A DNA stretch of 64,000 nt. Source: an uncultured Lachnospiraceae bacterium. Lineage in GTDB: Bacteria; Bacillota; Clostridia; Lachnospirales; Lachnospiraceae. The position numbers and the translations under genes were made by a program. Positions 7,619 to 16,514 of this stretch are shown here, one piece after another. The notes under the pieces are model-generated. The model ran no database searches. It saw only the letters and a list, made by a program, of their open reading frames with translations, and was not told the DNA's origin. Each line of letters begins with the position of its first letter. Position 1 is the first letter of the stretch. The stretch is taken from positions 39,977 through 103,976 of the forward strand of contig CAMNQH010000002.1 in assembly GCA_946549035.1 (NCBI GenBank). The letters are read 5' to 3'.

Positions 7619-9022
7619 TTAAGAACTCATAAGTTTTACCGGCAGCTTTGCTAAGAATGCAGAGCCGCCGGAATTTTTTTTGCAAAAATCCGGAATACCC
7701 TGGTAATTAGAATCTGAAGCAAAGCGTTTGGAGAGTTCTATGAGATCTTCTACCCAAATTTCTCCCTGGTGAGCCAGAACGATTTCCTTTGCAATGCACA
7801 GCCCCAGGCCAAAATGTTCTTTTTCCGTCCGGGAGGTCTGGGAACGGTAAAAGCGTTGGAAAATCAGTTTCTTTTCTTCCGGCGGGATGCTGTCTCCCTG
7901 ATTTGCCACCCCTAAAAATATGCTGTTTTTATCGTCGCTTCTGCTAAAATCACGATCCGGGTAAAAAAGAAAGAGCAGGATTCCCATACCAGGAGGCGTG
8001 TAAGCGAAAGCGTTATCCAACAAAATAGACAAAAGCTGCCGAATGCGCTGTTCATCCCAGATACAGTCCGGCAGGTCGGATTCCGGCAGCAGAAGCCGGA
8101 AGGATAATTGCCGTTCCCTGGCCAGGGCAGCGTAAGCATCGTAGCATTCCAGCAGAAGCTCATCCGGCTGAAGAATCTGGGTTTGGAGACGAAGGGCATG
8201 GGAATCAGAGCTGGCTAATAACAGCATATCTGAAATAAGATGCTGCATTCTCTGGCCCTCCGAGCGGATGAGATCCAGAAAGCGTTGTGCCTGGGCCGGA
8301 GTGTCTGCTTTTTCTATGGATTCCGTACCGGAAAGAATGACGGCCAGAGGGGAGCGCAGCTCGTGGGAGGCGGAGGCAATAAACTGGCTTTGTTGTTTTC
8401 GATTTTCCTCCAGAGGTTTTATCAAATGTCCGGTAAACAACCAGGAAAACACAAACAGCAGCAGGATTGCGATTCCGTCTGCCAACAAGACGGCGATGCG
8501 CAGCCAGGCAACCTGCCGTGCCTCATCGTCCAGAGAATACAAAATCAAAAATCCCAGGTGGCCGTTTCCCCGAGGCAGTGTTCCCGCAGAAACATAATAG
8601 TTCCTGTTGGAAAAACGCAAGGGGAATTCTTCATGGCGAATCAAGAGCGTGGAGGAATTCTGAAAAATGTCCAGCCCGTAAGTATCTCTGGCAATCTGCC
8701 GGGCAGATGCAGCAAGGCTATCCTCTGGGCCGCCAGGGTGATACTGCCGCAGAACCTGATAATATAAGGGGGCGCCGTTATCGTAAAGATAGATGGTAAG
8801 ATGATGATCTTCCTGCATCTGATTCAGCCATTGATGAGAGATGGCCTGTTCACTTTGGAGGTTGGCCACTAACGTACTTTGTTCCTTTAAGAAAGATGCA
8901 TAATTGTTTTGGCGGATGCTGTTTTGAGCGAAAAGGAGACAAATCAGGCATAAAACAGAAAAAATAGTTCCTGTAACAAGTGTGCTAAAAAGGGCCAGCT
9001 GTCGGTGAAGCTTACGAAACAT
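7619..9022 (-). CDS. Sensor histidine kinase
   Basis: 467 residues. Two membrane helices (about 12-33 and 172-196) frame an extracytoplasmic sensor of about 140 residues with no family I recognise. A dimerisation/phosphoacceptor domain follows with His220 in SASHELRSPL, then the ATPase domain with N box LLDNAFAY and the FGLGLCIAKEIV loop. A recognisable HAMP is short or absent. It pairs with the response regulator gene, which overlaps it by 11 bp upstream. Together they probably respond to an envelope signal and control the divergent lipoprotein/permease operon. The C-terminus has an unusual extra segment after the G2 loop (ELSKRFASDSNYQGIPDF). Confidence 0.9.
   Translation of the reverse strand: MFRKLHRQLALFSTLVTGTIFSVLCLICLLFAQNSIRQNNYASFLKEQSTLVANLQSEQAISHQWLNQMQEDHHLTIYLYDNGAPLYYQVLRQYHPGGPEDSLAASARQIARDTYGLDIFQNSSTLLIRHEEFPLRFSNRNYYVSAGTLPRGNGHLGFLILYSLDDEARQVAWLRIAVLLADGIAILLLFVFSWLFTGHLIKPLEENRKQQSQFIASASHELRSPLAVILSGTESIEKADTPAQAQRFLDLIRSEGQRMQHLISDMLLLASSDSHALRLQTQILQPDELLLECYDAYAALARERQLSFRLLLPESDLPDCIWDEQRIRQLLSILLDNAFAYTPPGMGILLFLFYPDRDFSRSDDKNSIFLGVANQGDSIPPEEKKLIFQRFYRSQTSRTEKEHFGLGLCIAKEIVLAHQGEIWVEDLIELSKRFASDSNYQGIPDFCKKNSGGSAFLAKLPVKLMSS
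7639..7682 (+). terminator. Terminator of the buk operon inside the convergent kinase gene
   Basis: CCGGCAGCTTTGC and GCAGAGCCGCCGG form a strong stem (one mismatch, one G-U) with a 7-base loop, followed by eight T residues at 7674-7681. On the other strand these bases encode residues near the C-terminus of the histidine kinase (GGSAFLAKLP). The terminator for the plus-strand operon is therefore part of the minus-strand coding sequence. Confidence 0.8.
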
Positions 9023-9695
9023 GGGGATCCTCCAACATATATCCTACGCCGCGAATGGTTTTTAGGGATAATCGGCTGCCGGATTGTTTTAACCGCTTTC
9101 GAAGGAAGTGGATATAAGTATCCAGATTTCCTTCCTCTACCTGTGCGTCCGCGCCCCATACCCGAGAAAGAATCACCATACGGCGTAAAACGGACTGAGG
9201 GCTTTGCAAAAATACTTCCAAGAGGCGTCCCTCCCTGCCGGAGAGCATCACGGAGCCTTTCGGCCCAGTTAATTCCCGTAAGTCCCCCGTGTAGGAAATA
9301 TCCCCGTAGAGATGAGCCTCATGTTCCTCAAAGACGCCGCTGCGCCGTCCAAGAGAACGGATGCGGGCAGAGAGTTCCTCAAATGCAAAGGGTTTTACCA
9401 GATAATCGTCCGCCCCGTTATCCAACCCTTCCACCCGGTCGTACAGCTCTCCCAAAGCGGTGATTAATATGACAGGCGTGGAGACGCCCTGTTTTCTGGC
9501 TTTTTGCAGTACTAACAGACCGTTCATGGTAGGCAGCATCCGGTCTAACAGCACCAGATCATAAGCGTCCTGTACAAATAGATCCAGACCGTCCCTGCCG
9601 TCGTGGCAGATTTCTACCTGATGGCGTTCTTTTTCCAGTTGGAACCGTAAGGTTTCGCAGAGTTTTTCATCGTCTTCCACCAATAAGATTCTCAT
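9012..9695 (-). CDS. OmpR/PhoB-family response regulator
   Basis: 227 residues: receiver domain with acidic pocket (Glu7, Asp8, Asp9), phosphoacceptor Asp51 in LLDRMLP and the LVKPF lysine, then a winged helix-turn-helix with the usual GREGRLLEVF and TIRGVGYML stretches. It is first in a two-gene unit with the histidine kinase (11-bp overlap). Start supported by AGGAGG. Just upstream lies a dyad of tandem 11-bp-spaced half-sites, the classic DNA target of this family, so it probably regulates itself and the divergent operon beginning at 9838. Confidence 0.93.
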   Translation of the reverse strand: MRILLVEDDEKLCETLRFQLEKERHQVEICHDGRDGLDLFVQDAYDLVLLDRMLPTMNGLLVLQKARKQGVSTPVILITALGELYDRVEGLDNGADDYLVKPFAFEELSARIRSLGRRSGVFEEHEAHLYGDISYTGDLRELTGPKGSVMLSGREGRLLEVFLQSPQSVLRRMVILSRVWGADAQVEEGNLDTYIHFLRKRLKQSGSRLSLKTIRGVGYMLEDPHVS

Positions 9696-9735
9696 AACAT
9701 CCTCCTTCTATGTATGCTCATTTTATCACAATTTT

Positions 9736-9794
9736 CTTAAAATAATCTTGAAATGAAAAAAATAATTAAAGATTGTTTTCAAGAAAATTTTAAG
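9736..9794. promoter_or_regulatory. Predicted response-regulator operator dyad
   Basis: CTTAAAATAATCTTGAAA (9736-9753) recurs in inverted orientation at 9777-9794 as CTTAAAATTTTCTTGAAA on the minus strand, 16 of 18 bases identical, with 23 bp between. Each copy holds two CTTRAAA half-sites whose starts are 11 bp apart, the spacing OmpR/PhoB-type dimers use. A TACAAT box at 9805-9810 is a plausible -10 for the rightward operon, placing the operator over its -35 region, as expected for activation. No good -35 is present for that box. Confidence 0.7.
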
Positions 9795-9837
9795 GCGGAA
9801 CTGTTACAATAAGGGAGAAAAAGAAAGGAGGCGCACT

Positions 9838-12135
9838 ATGAGAAAAGGAACAAGAGCAATCGGATTAATCTTGGCGCTGGCTTTGACAGCAGTGGGATTT
9901 GCCGGATGTAAAGATACGAAAAAAGATGTGGGAAATGGATCGGGAGGAGGTACGCAGAAAACAGAGGGACAAGACGGTTTGGAAGGCAGTAGCGAGGATG
10001 CGTTTTCCGATAACTACGGCGGGAAAGGACGGTTTTTAGAAACAGAGCTGACACTGCCCAAAGAGACGGATCGTGTACTGGCGGCGGGGAAGCTGTCGGA
10101 CGGGAGTATCTCAGTGGTGGGCTATAACGTCAACAGCATGCAGTACTATATAATGAATACCAAGGATTTGGGGGATAGCTGGGATAGTAAGGAAGTCCAG
10201 GGGATGGAGCTCTTTTATGTGTCTAGGGCCGCTATTGCTCCCGACGGCGGAGCTGTATTGATGGATCCTTATGGGGAAGAACTCGTCCAGGTTACGCCGG
10301 AGGGTGCGGCAACTGCCGGAAGCCTGGCTTTGCCGGGAGCTGAGGGAGAGAAAAAAAATCAAATACAGCAGGCGGGGTATACAGAGGATGGGACGCTCAT
10401 TGTCCTGGATATCAAAGGAGTACTGTACCGGGCGGACGCCAAGCAGGGAACCGTGGAAGAGATTACAAAAAATATGTCGGAAGAGGCGTACTACTTTGGC
10501 ATAGCAGGCAATGATATTGTGACGGTTATGGGTTCCGGCGTATATCGTATCGATGCAGGTACGGGAGAAATAAAAAAGGATGAGACTCTTAGACAGGTAA
10601 CGGACAGCAGCCAGGAGCCTCTCGGCGGGGAAAATTCCTATCCCTACTTATTTACGGCAGGCGCAGAAGCTGACAGTACCATCTATGTAAACCATGAAGG
10701 GCTGTTTTTCCACCAAATGGGAGGCAGCGTGAATGAACAATTAATCAATGGGGCTTTGGTATCTTTGGGAGATTCCAGTTTGAGTTTCCAGCAGGCTTTG
10801 ACCATAGACGAATCTACTTATCTGGTGTTGGGCTCCGATTCTCTGGGCGTACCCAGGCTGTATCGTTATATCTATGACTCTCAGGCTTCGGCGGTGCCCG
10901 AGAAGCAGTTAAAGGTCTATGCCCTGGAGGATTCTGTTACTTTGCAGCAGGCGATTTCCTATTTTCAGAAACAGAATCCGGACGTGTTTGTAAAGAAAAC
11001 CATTGGATTAACCGACAATGACGGCATTACGGCGGAGGACGCACTGCGAACCTTAAGTACGGACATAATGGCCGGAAACGGGCCGGATGTGCTGATTTTA
11101 GACGGGATTCCTGTAGAAAGCTATATAGAAAAAGGAATTCTTGCAGATATGAAGGATTTGGTGGAAGAAGTAGAAGAAGAGGACGGTTTGTTTGAAAATA
11201 TCAAAGAAGCCTATATCCGGGACGGAAGCATCTATGAAATGCCAAGCCGGTTCGGGTTTTCTGTAGTGGAAGGGGAAGCGGAGGCTGTGGGAGCCAAAAA
11301 CAGCCTGGAAGCCTTTTTGGAGTATGCAAAAGGAAAGAAGTCGTCTGATCCAGATACGCATGTTTTAACTCCTATGAGCGCCTCAGGACTGCTCCATGAG
11401 CTGTACTATGCCGACAGTGCAGGGTGGCGCAAAGAAGACGGCAGCCTGGATGCAGAGAAGCTGGAAGCATACCTAAAGGCAGCAAAAGAATATTTTGATT
11501 TGGATACGTACTCCCAGGAGGAATACAACGATCAAGTGGAAAATTATACGTTTCGATTAGGCGGGATGGGCGGCGCGGCGTCTACCGTGGCAAATTTCCG
11601 GCTGATCTTGATGGGATACGCCGGCATAGGGACGATAAGCTCTGTTCGCGACGTACAGCAGATTTATGCTACGGAAGCTCAAATAGGCGGCGCATATGAG
11701 ATTTTTGGAGAAGCAGATAACAGTTCCTTCGTTCCTTATGTTTCTGTGGGGATTGCCGCTCAAAGCGCAGAGAACCAACAGGCTCGGGCATTTGTAAAAG
11801 GGCTTTTGGGAAAAGAGTGCCAGACTGCTTCCTCAGACGGATTTCCGGTGAACCGAGCGGCGTATCAGGAGCATCTGAAAAATCAAAAGGAATATGCCAT
11901 AGGCACCAGCCGTCTCGACGGAACGGCTGCGGGAGTAGATGTAAAGGTTCTCACAGAAGAACAGGCAAATACGCTGCTAAAACAGTTGGAAAGCCTGAAA
12001 CGTCCTATACTGACGGACAGGGTGATTCAGGAATTAGTCATTGAGGAAGGGATAAAGTGCTTAGGCGGAGACGGGACTCCGAAGGAAGCCGCGGACAGAA
12101 TTATGCAAAAGGTAAAGCTGTATTTGTCAGAGTAA
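9838..12135 (+). CDS. Lipoprotein with N-terminal propeller-like region and C-terminal ABC solute-binding domain
   Basis: 765 residues. Signal peptide with lipobox AVGFAGC (lipid on Cys24). The region from about 60 to 350 has repeated short strands of the type LSDGSISVVGYN and APDGGAVLMDP that look like a beta-propeller. From about 355 to the end the sequence follows family 1 extracellular sugar-binding proteins (LQQAISYFQKQNPDVFV, GNGPDVLILDG). Ordinary binding proteins are about 430-550 residues, so this is an extended form. Two MalF/MalG-type permease genes follow at once. It is the first gene of an operon probably controlled by the divergent two-component system. Ligand unknown. The RBS AAAGGAGG is strong. 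Confidence 0.85.
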   Translation: MRKGTRAIGLILALALTAVGFAGCKDTKKDVGNGSGGGTQKTEGQDGLEGSSEDAFSDNYGGKGRFLETELTLPKETDRVLAAGKLSDGSISVVGYNVNSMQYYIMNTKDLGDSWDSKEVQGMELFYVSRAAIAPDGGAVLMDPYGEELVQVTPEGAATAGSLALPGAEGEKKNQIQQAGYTEDGTLIVLDIKGVLYRADAKQGTVEEITKNMSEEAYYFGIAGNDIVTVMGSGVYRIDAGTGEIKKDETLRQVTDSSQEPLGGENSYPYLFTAGAEADSTIYVNHEGLFFHQMGGSVNEQLINGALVSLGDSSLSFQQALTIDESTYLVLGSDSLGVPRLYRYIYDSQASAVPEKQLKVYALEDSVTLQQAISYFQKQNPDVFVKKTIGLTDNDGITAEDALRTLSTDIMAGNGPDVLILDGIPVESYIEKGILADMKDLVEEVEEEDGLFENIKEAYIRDGSIYEMPSRFGFSVVEGEAEAVGAKNSLEAFLEYAKGKKSSDPDTHVLTPMSASGLLHELYYADSAGWRKEDGSLDAEKLEAYLKAAKEYFDLDTYSQEEYNDQVENYTFRLGGMGGAASTVANFRLILMGYAGIGTISSVRDVQQIYATEAQIGGAYEIFGEADNSSFVPYVSVGIAAQSAENQQARAFVKGLLGKECQTASSDGFPVNRAAYQEHLKNQKEYAIGTSRLDGTAAGVDVKVLTEEQANTLLKQLESLKRPILTDRVIQELVIEEGIKCLGGDGTPKEAADRIMQKVKLYLSE

Positions 12136-12157
12136 TTGCAAAGGAAAGAATGACGGG

Positions 12158-12994
12158 ATGGGCTGGAAAAAGTATACGGGATGGTTGTTTTTATTACCGG
12201 GATTTTTGGGAGTATCGGTATTTTACTTGATTCCCTTTCTGGATGTGGTACGGCGTTCCTTTACCCAGGCGGTAGGGGGAAAGTTTGTGGGATTGGCCAA
12301 CTATCAGATGATTTTTGGAAATCAGGCGTTTTTAATGGCGGCAAAAAATACACTGCGGTTTGCCGCCGTATGCCTGCCGCTGCTTTTGGTAATTTCCCTG
12401 GGGATTGCAGTGCTTCTGCAGAAGCTGGAAGCATGGTCCGGCTTTTTGAAAGGAGCGTACCTGATTCCTCTGGCCATTCCGGCGGCCAGCGTGGTACTCT
12501 TGTGGAAACTGTTGTTTGACGGCCGGGGTATTTTAAACGGTATTTTGACGGCGGCGGGGCAGTCTGGTATCGATTGGATGAACACAGGAGCGTCTTTTGG
12601 GGTACTGGTATTTAGCTATATTTGGAAAAATTTAGGGTACGATGTGGTGCTTTGGATTGCCGGACTTTCCATGGTGCCAAAACAGGTGTATGAAGCGGCC
12701 CGGGTAGACGGGGCGGGAGAATGGCGGTGCTTTTTCTATATTACGTTGCCGGGGATCCGCCCCGCTGCATTTACCATTGTAGTGATTTCCTTTTTGAATT
12801 CCTTCAAGGTATTTCGAGAAGCGTATCTGGTGGCCGGGAATTATCCTCAGGATGATATTTATTTGCTGCAGCATTTGTTTCAAAATTGGTTTCGGGAGCT
12901 TTCGGTGGATAAAATGGCCTCCGGGGCGGTAACCATGGCGGCGGTTATATTTTTCCTGGTCTGCCTGCTGCAAAAAAGCTGGGATCAAAAGTGA
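12158..12994 (+). CDS. ABC permease, MalF-like
   Basis: 278 residues with about six membrane helices and the cytosolic EAA loop YEAARVDGAGEWRCFFYITLP, which docks on an ATPase. It belongs to the sugar-type (CUT1) permease family. It lies 22 bp after the lipoprotein gene and 7 bp before the second permease. No ATPase gene is present in this operon, so an MsmK/UgpC-type ATPase from elsewhere would have to drive it. Confidence 0.9.
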   Translation: MGWKKYTGWLFLLPGFLGVSVFYLIPFLDVVRRSFTQAVGGKFVGLANYQMIFGNQAFLMAAKNTLRFAAVCLPLLLVISLGIAVLLQKLEAWSGFLKGAYLIPLAIPAASVVLLWKLLFDGRGILNGILTAAGQSGIDWMNTGASFGVLVFSYIWKNLGYDVVLWIAGLSMVPKQVYEAARVDGAGEWRCFFYITLPGIRPAAFTIVVISFLNSFKVFREAYLVAGNYPQDDIYLLQHLFQNWFRELSVDKMASGAVTMAAVIFFLVCLLQKSWDQK

Positions 12995-13001
12995 GGGTTA
13001 C

Positions 13002-13886
13002 ATGGAAAAACAGGAATATAAGGCGTGTATGCATATGGGAAAAAGAATACAAAGAGCGGTTTGCCTGGGGGTGCTCTTAGCAATGGCTTTCTTGTCTTTG
13101 GGGCCTGTTGTATTTTTGATGGGAGGCAGCCTGATGGGAAGCAACGAGATGGAAGAATGCATTCGTCCGGTGCTCAGGGGAGGGGACGGCTACGCAGTAT
13201 GGAAGCTGTTTCCTATGTATCCCACTTTAAAGCATTTGGTAGAAGTATTCTTTGATTCGCCGGAATTTTTCCAGATGTTTTGGAATTCCATGAAAATTAC
13301 GGCAGGGACTCTTTTGGGACAGCTATTGGTTGGAATGCCTTCGGCCTGGGGTCTGGCGCATTATTCCTTTCCGGGAAAAAAAGCGGTTTACATGTTGTAT
13401 ATCGTGCTTATGATGATGCCGTTTCAGGTAACTATGCTTTCGGAATATCTTGTTTTGGATATGCTGGGTATCATGGATACGTTGTGGGCGGTTATTTTGC
13501 CGGGGGTCTTTTCTACCTTCTCCGTATTTATCATGTATCGATTTTTTTCCGGAATCCCGGATGCCATCATAGAAGCAGCCAGATGCGACGGAGCGGGGGA
13601 ATTTCAGATTTTTTGGCGAATGGGAATTCCTCTGGGTTCTTCGGGGATTATTTCAGCCATGGTACTACAGTTTTTGGAGTGCTGGAATTTGATTGAGCAG
13701 CCGGTCACATTTTTAAAGACAAAAAGCCTTTGGCCCCTTTCCTTGTATTTGCCCCAAATCAGTATGGAGAAGGCGGGATTCGCTCTTTGTGCTTCCATGG
13801 TGACGCTGCTGCCGGCGCTTTTGGTATTTTTGGCCGGATCCGATTATCTGGAGCAGGGGATTACAGCTGCGGCAATAAAAGAATAA
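13002..13886 (+). CDS. ABC permease, MalG-like
   Basis: 294 residues, about six helices, with the EAA loop IEAARCDGAGEFQIFWRMGIP. It forms the second half of the channel with the preceding permease. The N-terminal tail of about 20 residues precedes the first helix. RBS GAGGG. It is followed after 69 bp by the HlyD-like gene without a visible terminator, so the operon probably continues. Confidence 0.9.
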   Translation: MEKQEYKACMHMGKRIQRAVCLGVLLAMAFLSLGPVVFLMGGSLMGSNEMEECIRPVLRGGDGYAVWKLFPMYPTLKHLVEVFFDSPEFFQMFWNSMKITAGTLLGQLLVGMPSAWGLAHYSFPGKKAVYMLYIVLMMMPFQVTMLSEYLVLDMLGIMDTLWAVILPGVFSTFSVFIMYRFFSGIPDAIIEAARCDGAGEFQIFWRMGIPLGSSGIISAMVLQFLECWNLIEQPVTFLKTKSLWPLSLYLPQISMEKAGFALCASMVTLLPALLVFLAGSDYLEQGITAAAIKE

Positions 13887-13955
13887 TGCGGGCAAAAAGA
13901 AAGGGCCGGATATAGTTGCCGGCTTGCACCGTCTTTCGAGCAGGAGTGAGAAATT

Positions 13956-15593
13956 TTGAATAGAAGAAAATGGAGTGTAAGAGAGCGTCTGTCCGGGTTT
14001 ATGTATGCCAGGCATCAGGCGGCGATAGAAGAGAAAAGCAATGTAATAGAGGATAAAAAGCGGAACTGGAAAAGCGGGGCTTTGAAGGGGTTTGCGGCCT
14101 TGCTAATAGTAATGATGGCGTTTACGGTGATATCCAGGGGAGCCGCATCTTTTTCGGTGGTTCAGGTGGAAGTTGAGACGCCGGCTCCCAGGAAGATTGA
14201 GCATATTGTAAGGGGACAAGGAACCGTGGAAAAGAACCGGGAGCTGGCAGTTTGGACCCAGCCGGATATTCTGGTAAAGACGATTTATGTCAGCATTGGG
14301 GAGACGGTGCGTCAAGGAGATATGCTGGCCTTATTGGAGCCTGAAAGTATAGAAGAGGAAATTGAAAAGCTGGAGCATGAGATCCAAATCCTAAAGCTGC
14401 AAAATGAAGCGGCAGGGAGCGTCGCGGCCAAAGAACAGCAGGGAAGGGACATGGAACGGCAGCGGGCCCAGGAGGATTATAACAGGACTATGGAAGAGCA
14501 GGGAAATCTGGTGGCTCAGGCGGAAGAGGATTTGCGCCGGGCCCAGGATGCGCTGTCGGCCTTTGACCAGAGACAGGAAGCCTTGTCTCAGGAGCCTGTG
14601 AAAGCTCCAGACGACGTTGCAATACCAGAGTTGGAAAAACCGGACATAAAGAACCAGCAGGATAGTTTTGAAGATATAGAAGGCGTGGGTGTAGCTCCGG
14701 ACGCCGTACCGGATGATCACAGCGAGCCTGATCAGGAATCTGACGGAGAACCGGATGCTGCTGAAACCAATAGTGAAGCTCAGCAAAATCAGGCAGAGAT
14801 AGAGCGGGCCGCCCTGGAAGAAGCAGCGCGCCTGGCCTACCGTGCATTTGAAGAAGCTTTACGGAGCCAGGAAAAAGCCAGGACGGAAGCGGCCCGCCGC
14901 ATAGAGGATGCCAAAACAGGCGGCACAATAGACAATACTTCCCAGATCAATGGGATTACTATAGAGGATAAATTAAAAGAGCAGCATAAGTTAAAGGAAC
15001 TGAAAGAAAACGGAGGCTCTATTCTTGCTCCGGTGGACGGCGTCATTACCCAGATGAATATTGTAACCGGACAGCGTACAACGGATACGGCGGCCTTTAC
15101 CATGGCGGATATTACTTCCGGGATGCGCTATGTCGCCCAAATCGAAGAAGAGGATGCAAAATACCTTGCAACAGGAGACGGCGTAAGCTTACAAGCAGGC
15201 GGGAAAAAACATTCGGATCTTCAAGTGCTGACTATGGAACCGGATGGAGAAAAGGAAATGGTTACCGTAACCGTTTTGTTGGAGCAGGGAATCTTGTCCA
15301 TAGGGGATACGGCATCCCTGGAGGCAGTAAAACAATCGGATACTTATCCCATGACGCTGCCCATTGGAGCGATTCATTCCGAAAACGGAAAGAATTTCGT
15401 TTATGTATTGGAAGAAGAGGAAACAGTACTGGGTACGCAGCTGACAGTTCGCCGTGCAGATGTGACGGTAGAGGAACAAAACGGCCAGTATGCGGCAGTT
15501 ACATCAGAACTGCTTTCAGAGAGCTCCCAGGTGGTTACAGACAGTGACGGATTGATTCAGGCAGGCGATCGCGTACGCCTGCGGGAATTATGA
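13956..15593 (+). CDS. HlyD/membrane-fusion-type periplasmic adaptor protein
   Basis: 545 residues. A cytosolic N-terminus of about 45 residues, one membrane helix (about 46-66), then the first half of a biotinyl-lipoyl-like domain (VKTIYVSIGETVRQGDMLALLEPES), a long charged coiled-coil hairpin interrupted by an acidic low-complexity stretch (PDQESDGEPDAAETN), the second lipoyl half (SILAPVDGVITQMNI) and beta-barrel domains. This is the adaptor layout of efflux systems such as MacA or HlyD. In a monoderm, adaptors work with MacB-type or bacteriocin exporters. No exporter ATPase is encoded nearby. RBS is a modest AGGAG. The 3' end overlaps the next start. Confidence 0.85.
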   Translation: MNRRKWSVRERLSGFMYARHQAAIEEKSNVIEDKKRNWKSGALKGFAALLIVMMAFTVISRGAASFSVVQVEVETPAPRKIEHIVRGQGTVEKNRELAVWTQPDILVKTIYVSIGETVRQGDMLALLEPESIEEEIEKLEHEIQILKLQNEAAGSVAAKEQQGRDMERQRAQEDYNRTMEEQGNLVAQAEEDLRRAQDALSAFDQRQEALSQEPVKAPDDVAIPELEKPDIKNQQDSFEDIEGVGVAPDAVPDDHSEPDQESDGEPDAAETNSEAQQNQAEIERAALEEAARLAYRAFEEALRSQEKARTEAARRIEDAKTGGTIDNTSQINGITIEDKLKEQHKLKELKENGGSILAPVDGVITQMNIVTGQRTTDTAAFTMADITSGMRYVAQIEEEDAKYLATGDGVSLQAGGKKHSDLQVLTMEPDGEKEMVTVTVLLEQGILSIGDTASLEAVKQSDTYPMTLPIGAIHSENGKNFVYVLEEEETVLGTQLTVRRADVTVEEQNGQYAAVTSELLSESSQVVTDSDGLIQAGDRVRLREL

Positions 15594-16462
15594 AAAAATA
15601 TGCCGGGCAGATACTGTGGGTGTTCTGCCTGGCTCTGGCCGTAGCTGCAATTTGGAAGGGAAAGATAATGTCAAACCGGGCCGGGCAGTATGCGGAGCAT
15701 GTAACGCTGTTATTGCAGGAGCCCGTGGATGAAAACACGATGGAAATGATGAGAGAACTGGAACGGACGCAGGGAGAGGAAGTATCCTTTACGGCCTGGA
15801 AGGAAGAAAAAGATGAAAGGGTTCAGGCGGAAGAAACAGGAAAAAGTACATGGGCCAGTTTGCTGTGTATTTCTGGCCCCTCAGAATTGCTTCTACCCTA
15901 TGGGAAGAACCTGCCGCGGGAAGATTTGGAGGGATGTCTTATGGATGCGGATACGGCCGTGGAACTGTTCGGCAGCCCCAGGGCGGAAGGAATGACTATC
16001 CTGGCAGAAGGGAAAAAAAGAGTGATACGGGGAGTCTTTTCCTCTCCCAAACGTTTGATTATTGTCCAGGGAGTTGGAAGCGGGCAGGAAGGGTTTCGCC
16101 GAATTACATTGCAGCGTATGTGGCGGCAGCCCATAAAAGCTTTGGGGGAAGAATTTTTGATGCGTCATGGCCTGAACGGCTCTCTGCTGCGATGGGATTT
16201 GGTAGGGGGACTTTCCTGGATACAGGAGCTGATTCCGGGAAAATGGTCTGACTTTTCAGGCTGGATAAAAAACCTCCAGGAGAAATCCAAAGAACTGGAG
16301 CTAATTGCCAGGACGGAAAAAGGGACTCTGGAGCTGGAGTATTTGAGACTGGAAAAAAAAGGGGTTCTTTGTCTGATTTTAGGAGGAATCCTGGTTTGGG
16401 GGGAGGCTTTTGCTTTGCTTGGAAGTATTTCAACTAAAAAATTTTTGCAAACAATGTATTGA
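15590..16462 (+). CDS. Membrane protein with extracytoplasmic domain, MacB-core-like, exact function unknown
   Basis: 290 residues. One helix at the N-terminus (about 4-21) and one near the C-terminus (about 257-279) flank an extracytoplasmic domain of about 230 residues. The arrangement and the stretch around GCLMDADTAVELFG, then GVFSSPKRLIIVQG, resemble the periplasmic core of MacB/FtsX-type permeases, but the remaining FtsX helices are missing. It starts with an ATGA overlap with the adaptor gene, so the two are made together and probably interact. The stop codon overlaps the -35 box of the next promoter. Assignment is tentative. Confidence 0.6.
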   Translation: MKKYAGQILWVFCLALAVAAIWKGKIMSNRAGQYAEHVTLLLQEPVDENTMEMMRELERTQGEEVSFTAWKEEKDERVQAEETGKSTWASLLCISGPSELLLPYGKNLPREDLEGCLMDADTAVELFGSPRAEGMTILAEGKKRVIRGVFSSPKRLIIVQGVGSGQEGFRRITLQRMWRQPIKALGEEFLMRHGLNGSLLRWDLVGGLSWIQELIPGKWSDFSGWIKNLQEKSKELELIARTEKGTLELEYLRLEKKGVLCLILGGILVWGEAFALLGSISTKKFLQTMY

Positions 16463-16489
16463 CTCCTACCTTACGTTATAGTTTAAGAT
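16459..16489 (+). promoter_or_regulatory. MerR-type promoter with 19-bp spacer
   Basis: TTGACT (16459-16464) and TAAGAT (16484-16489) are separated by 19 bp rather than 17. The spacer holds the imperfect dyad CTACC-TTACGT-TATAG, the usual operator of TipAL/Mta-type MerR regulators. It lies directly before such a gene, so it is very probably an autoregulated activator promoter. Confidence 0.75.
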
Positions 16490-16514
16490 AATATTATGGG
16501 AGGAGGAGAGAAGC

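Noticed and set aside
8240-8767. 175-residue plus-strand ORF
   Set aside because: It lies antisense inside the histidine kinase gene, has no ribosome site and no recognisable domain.
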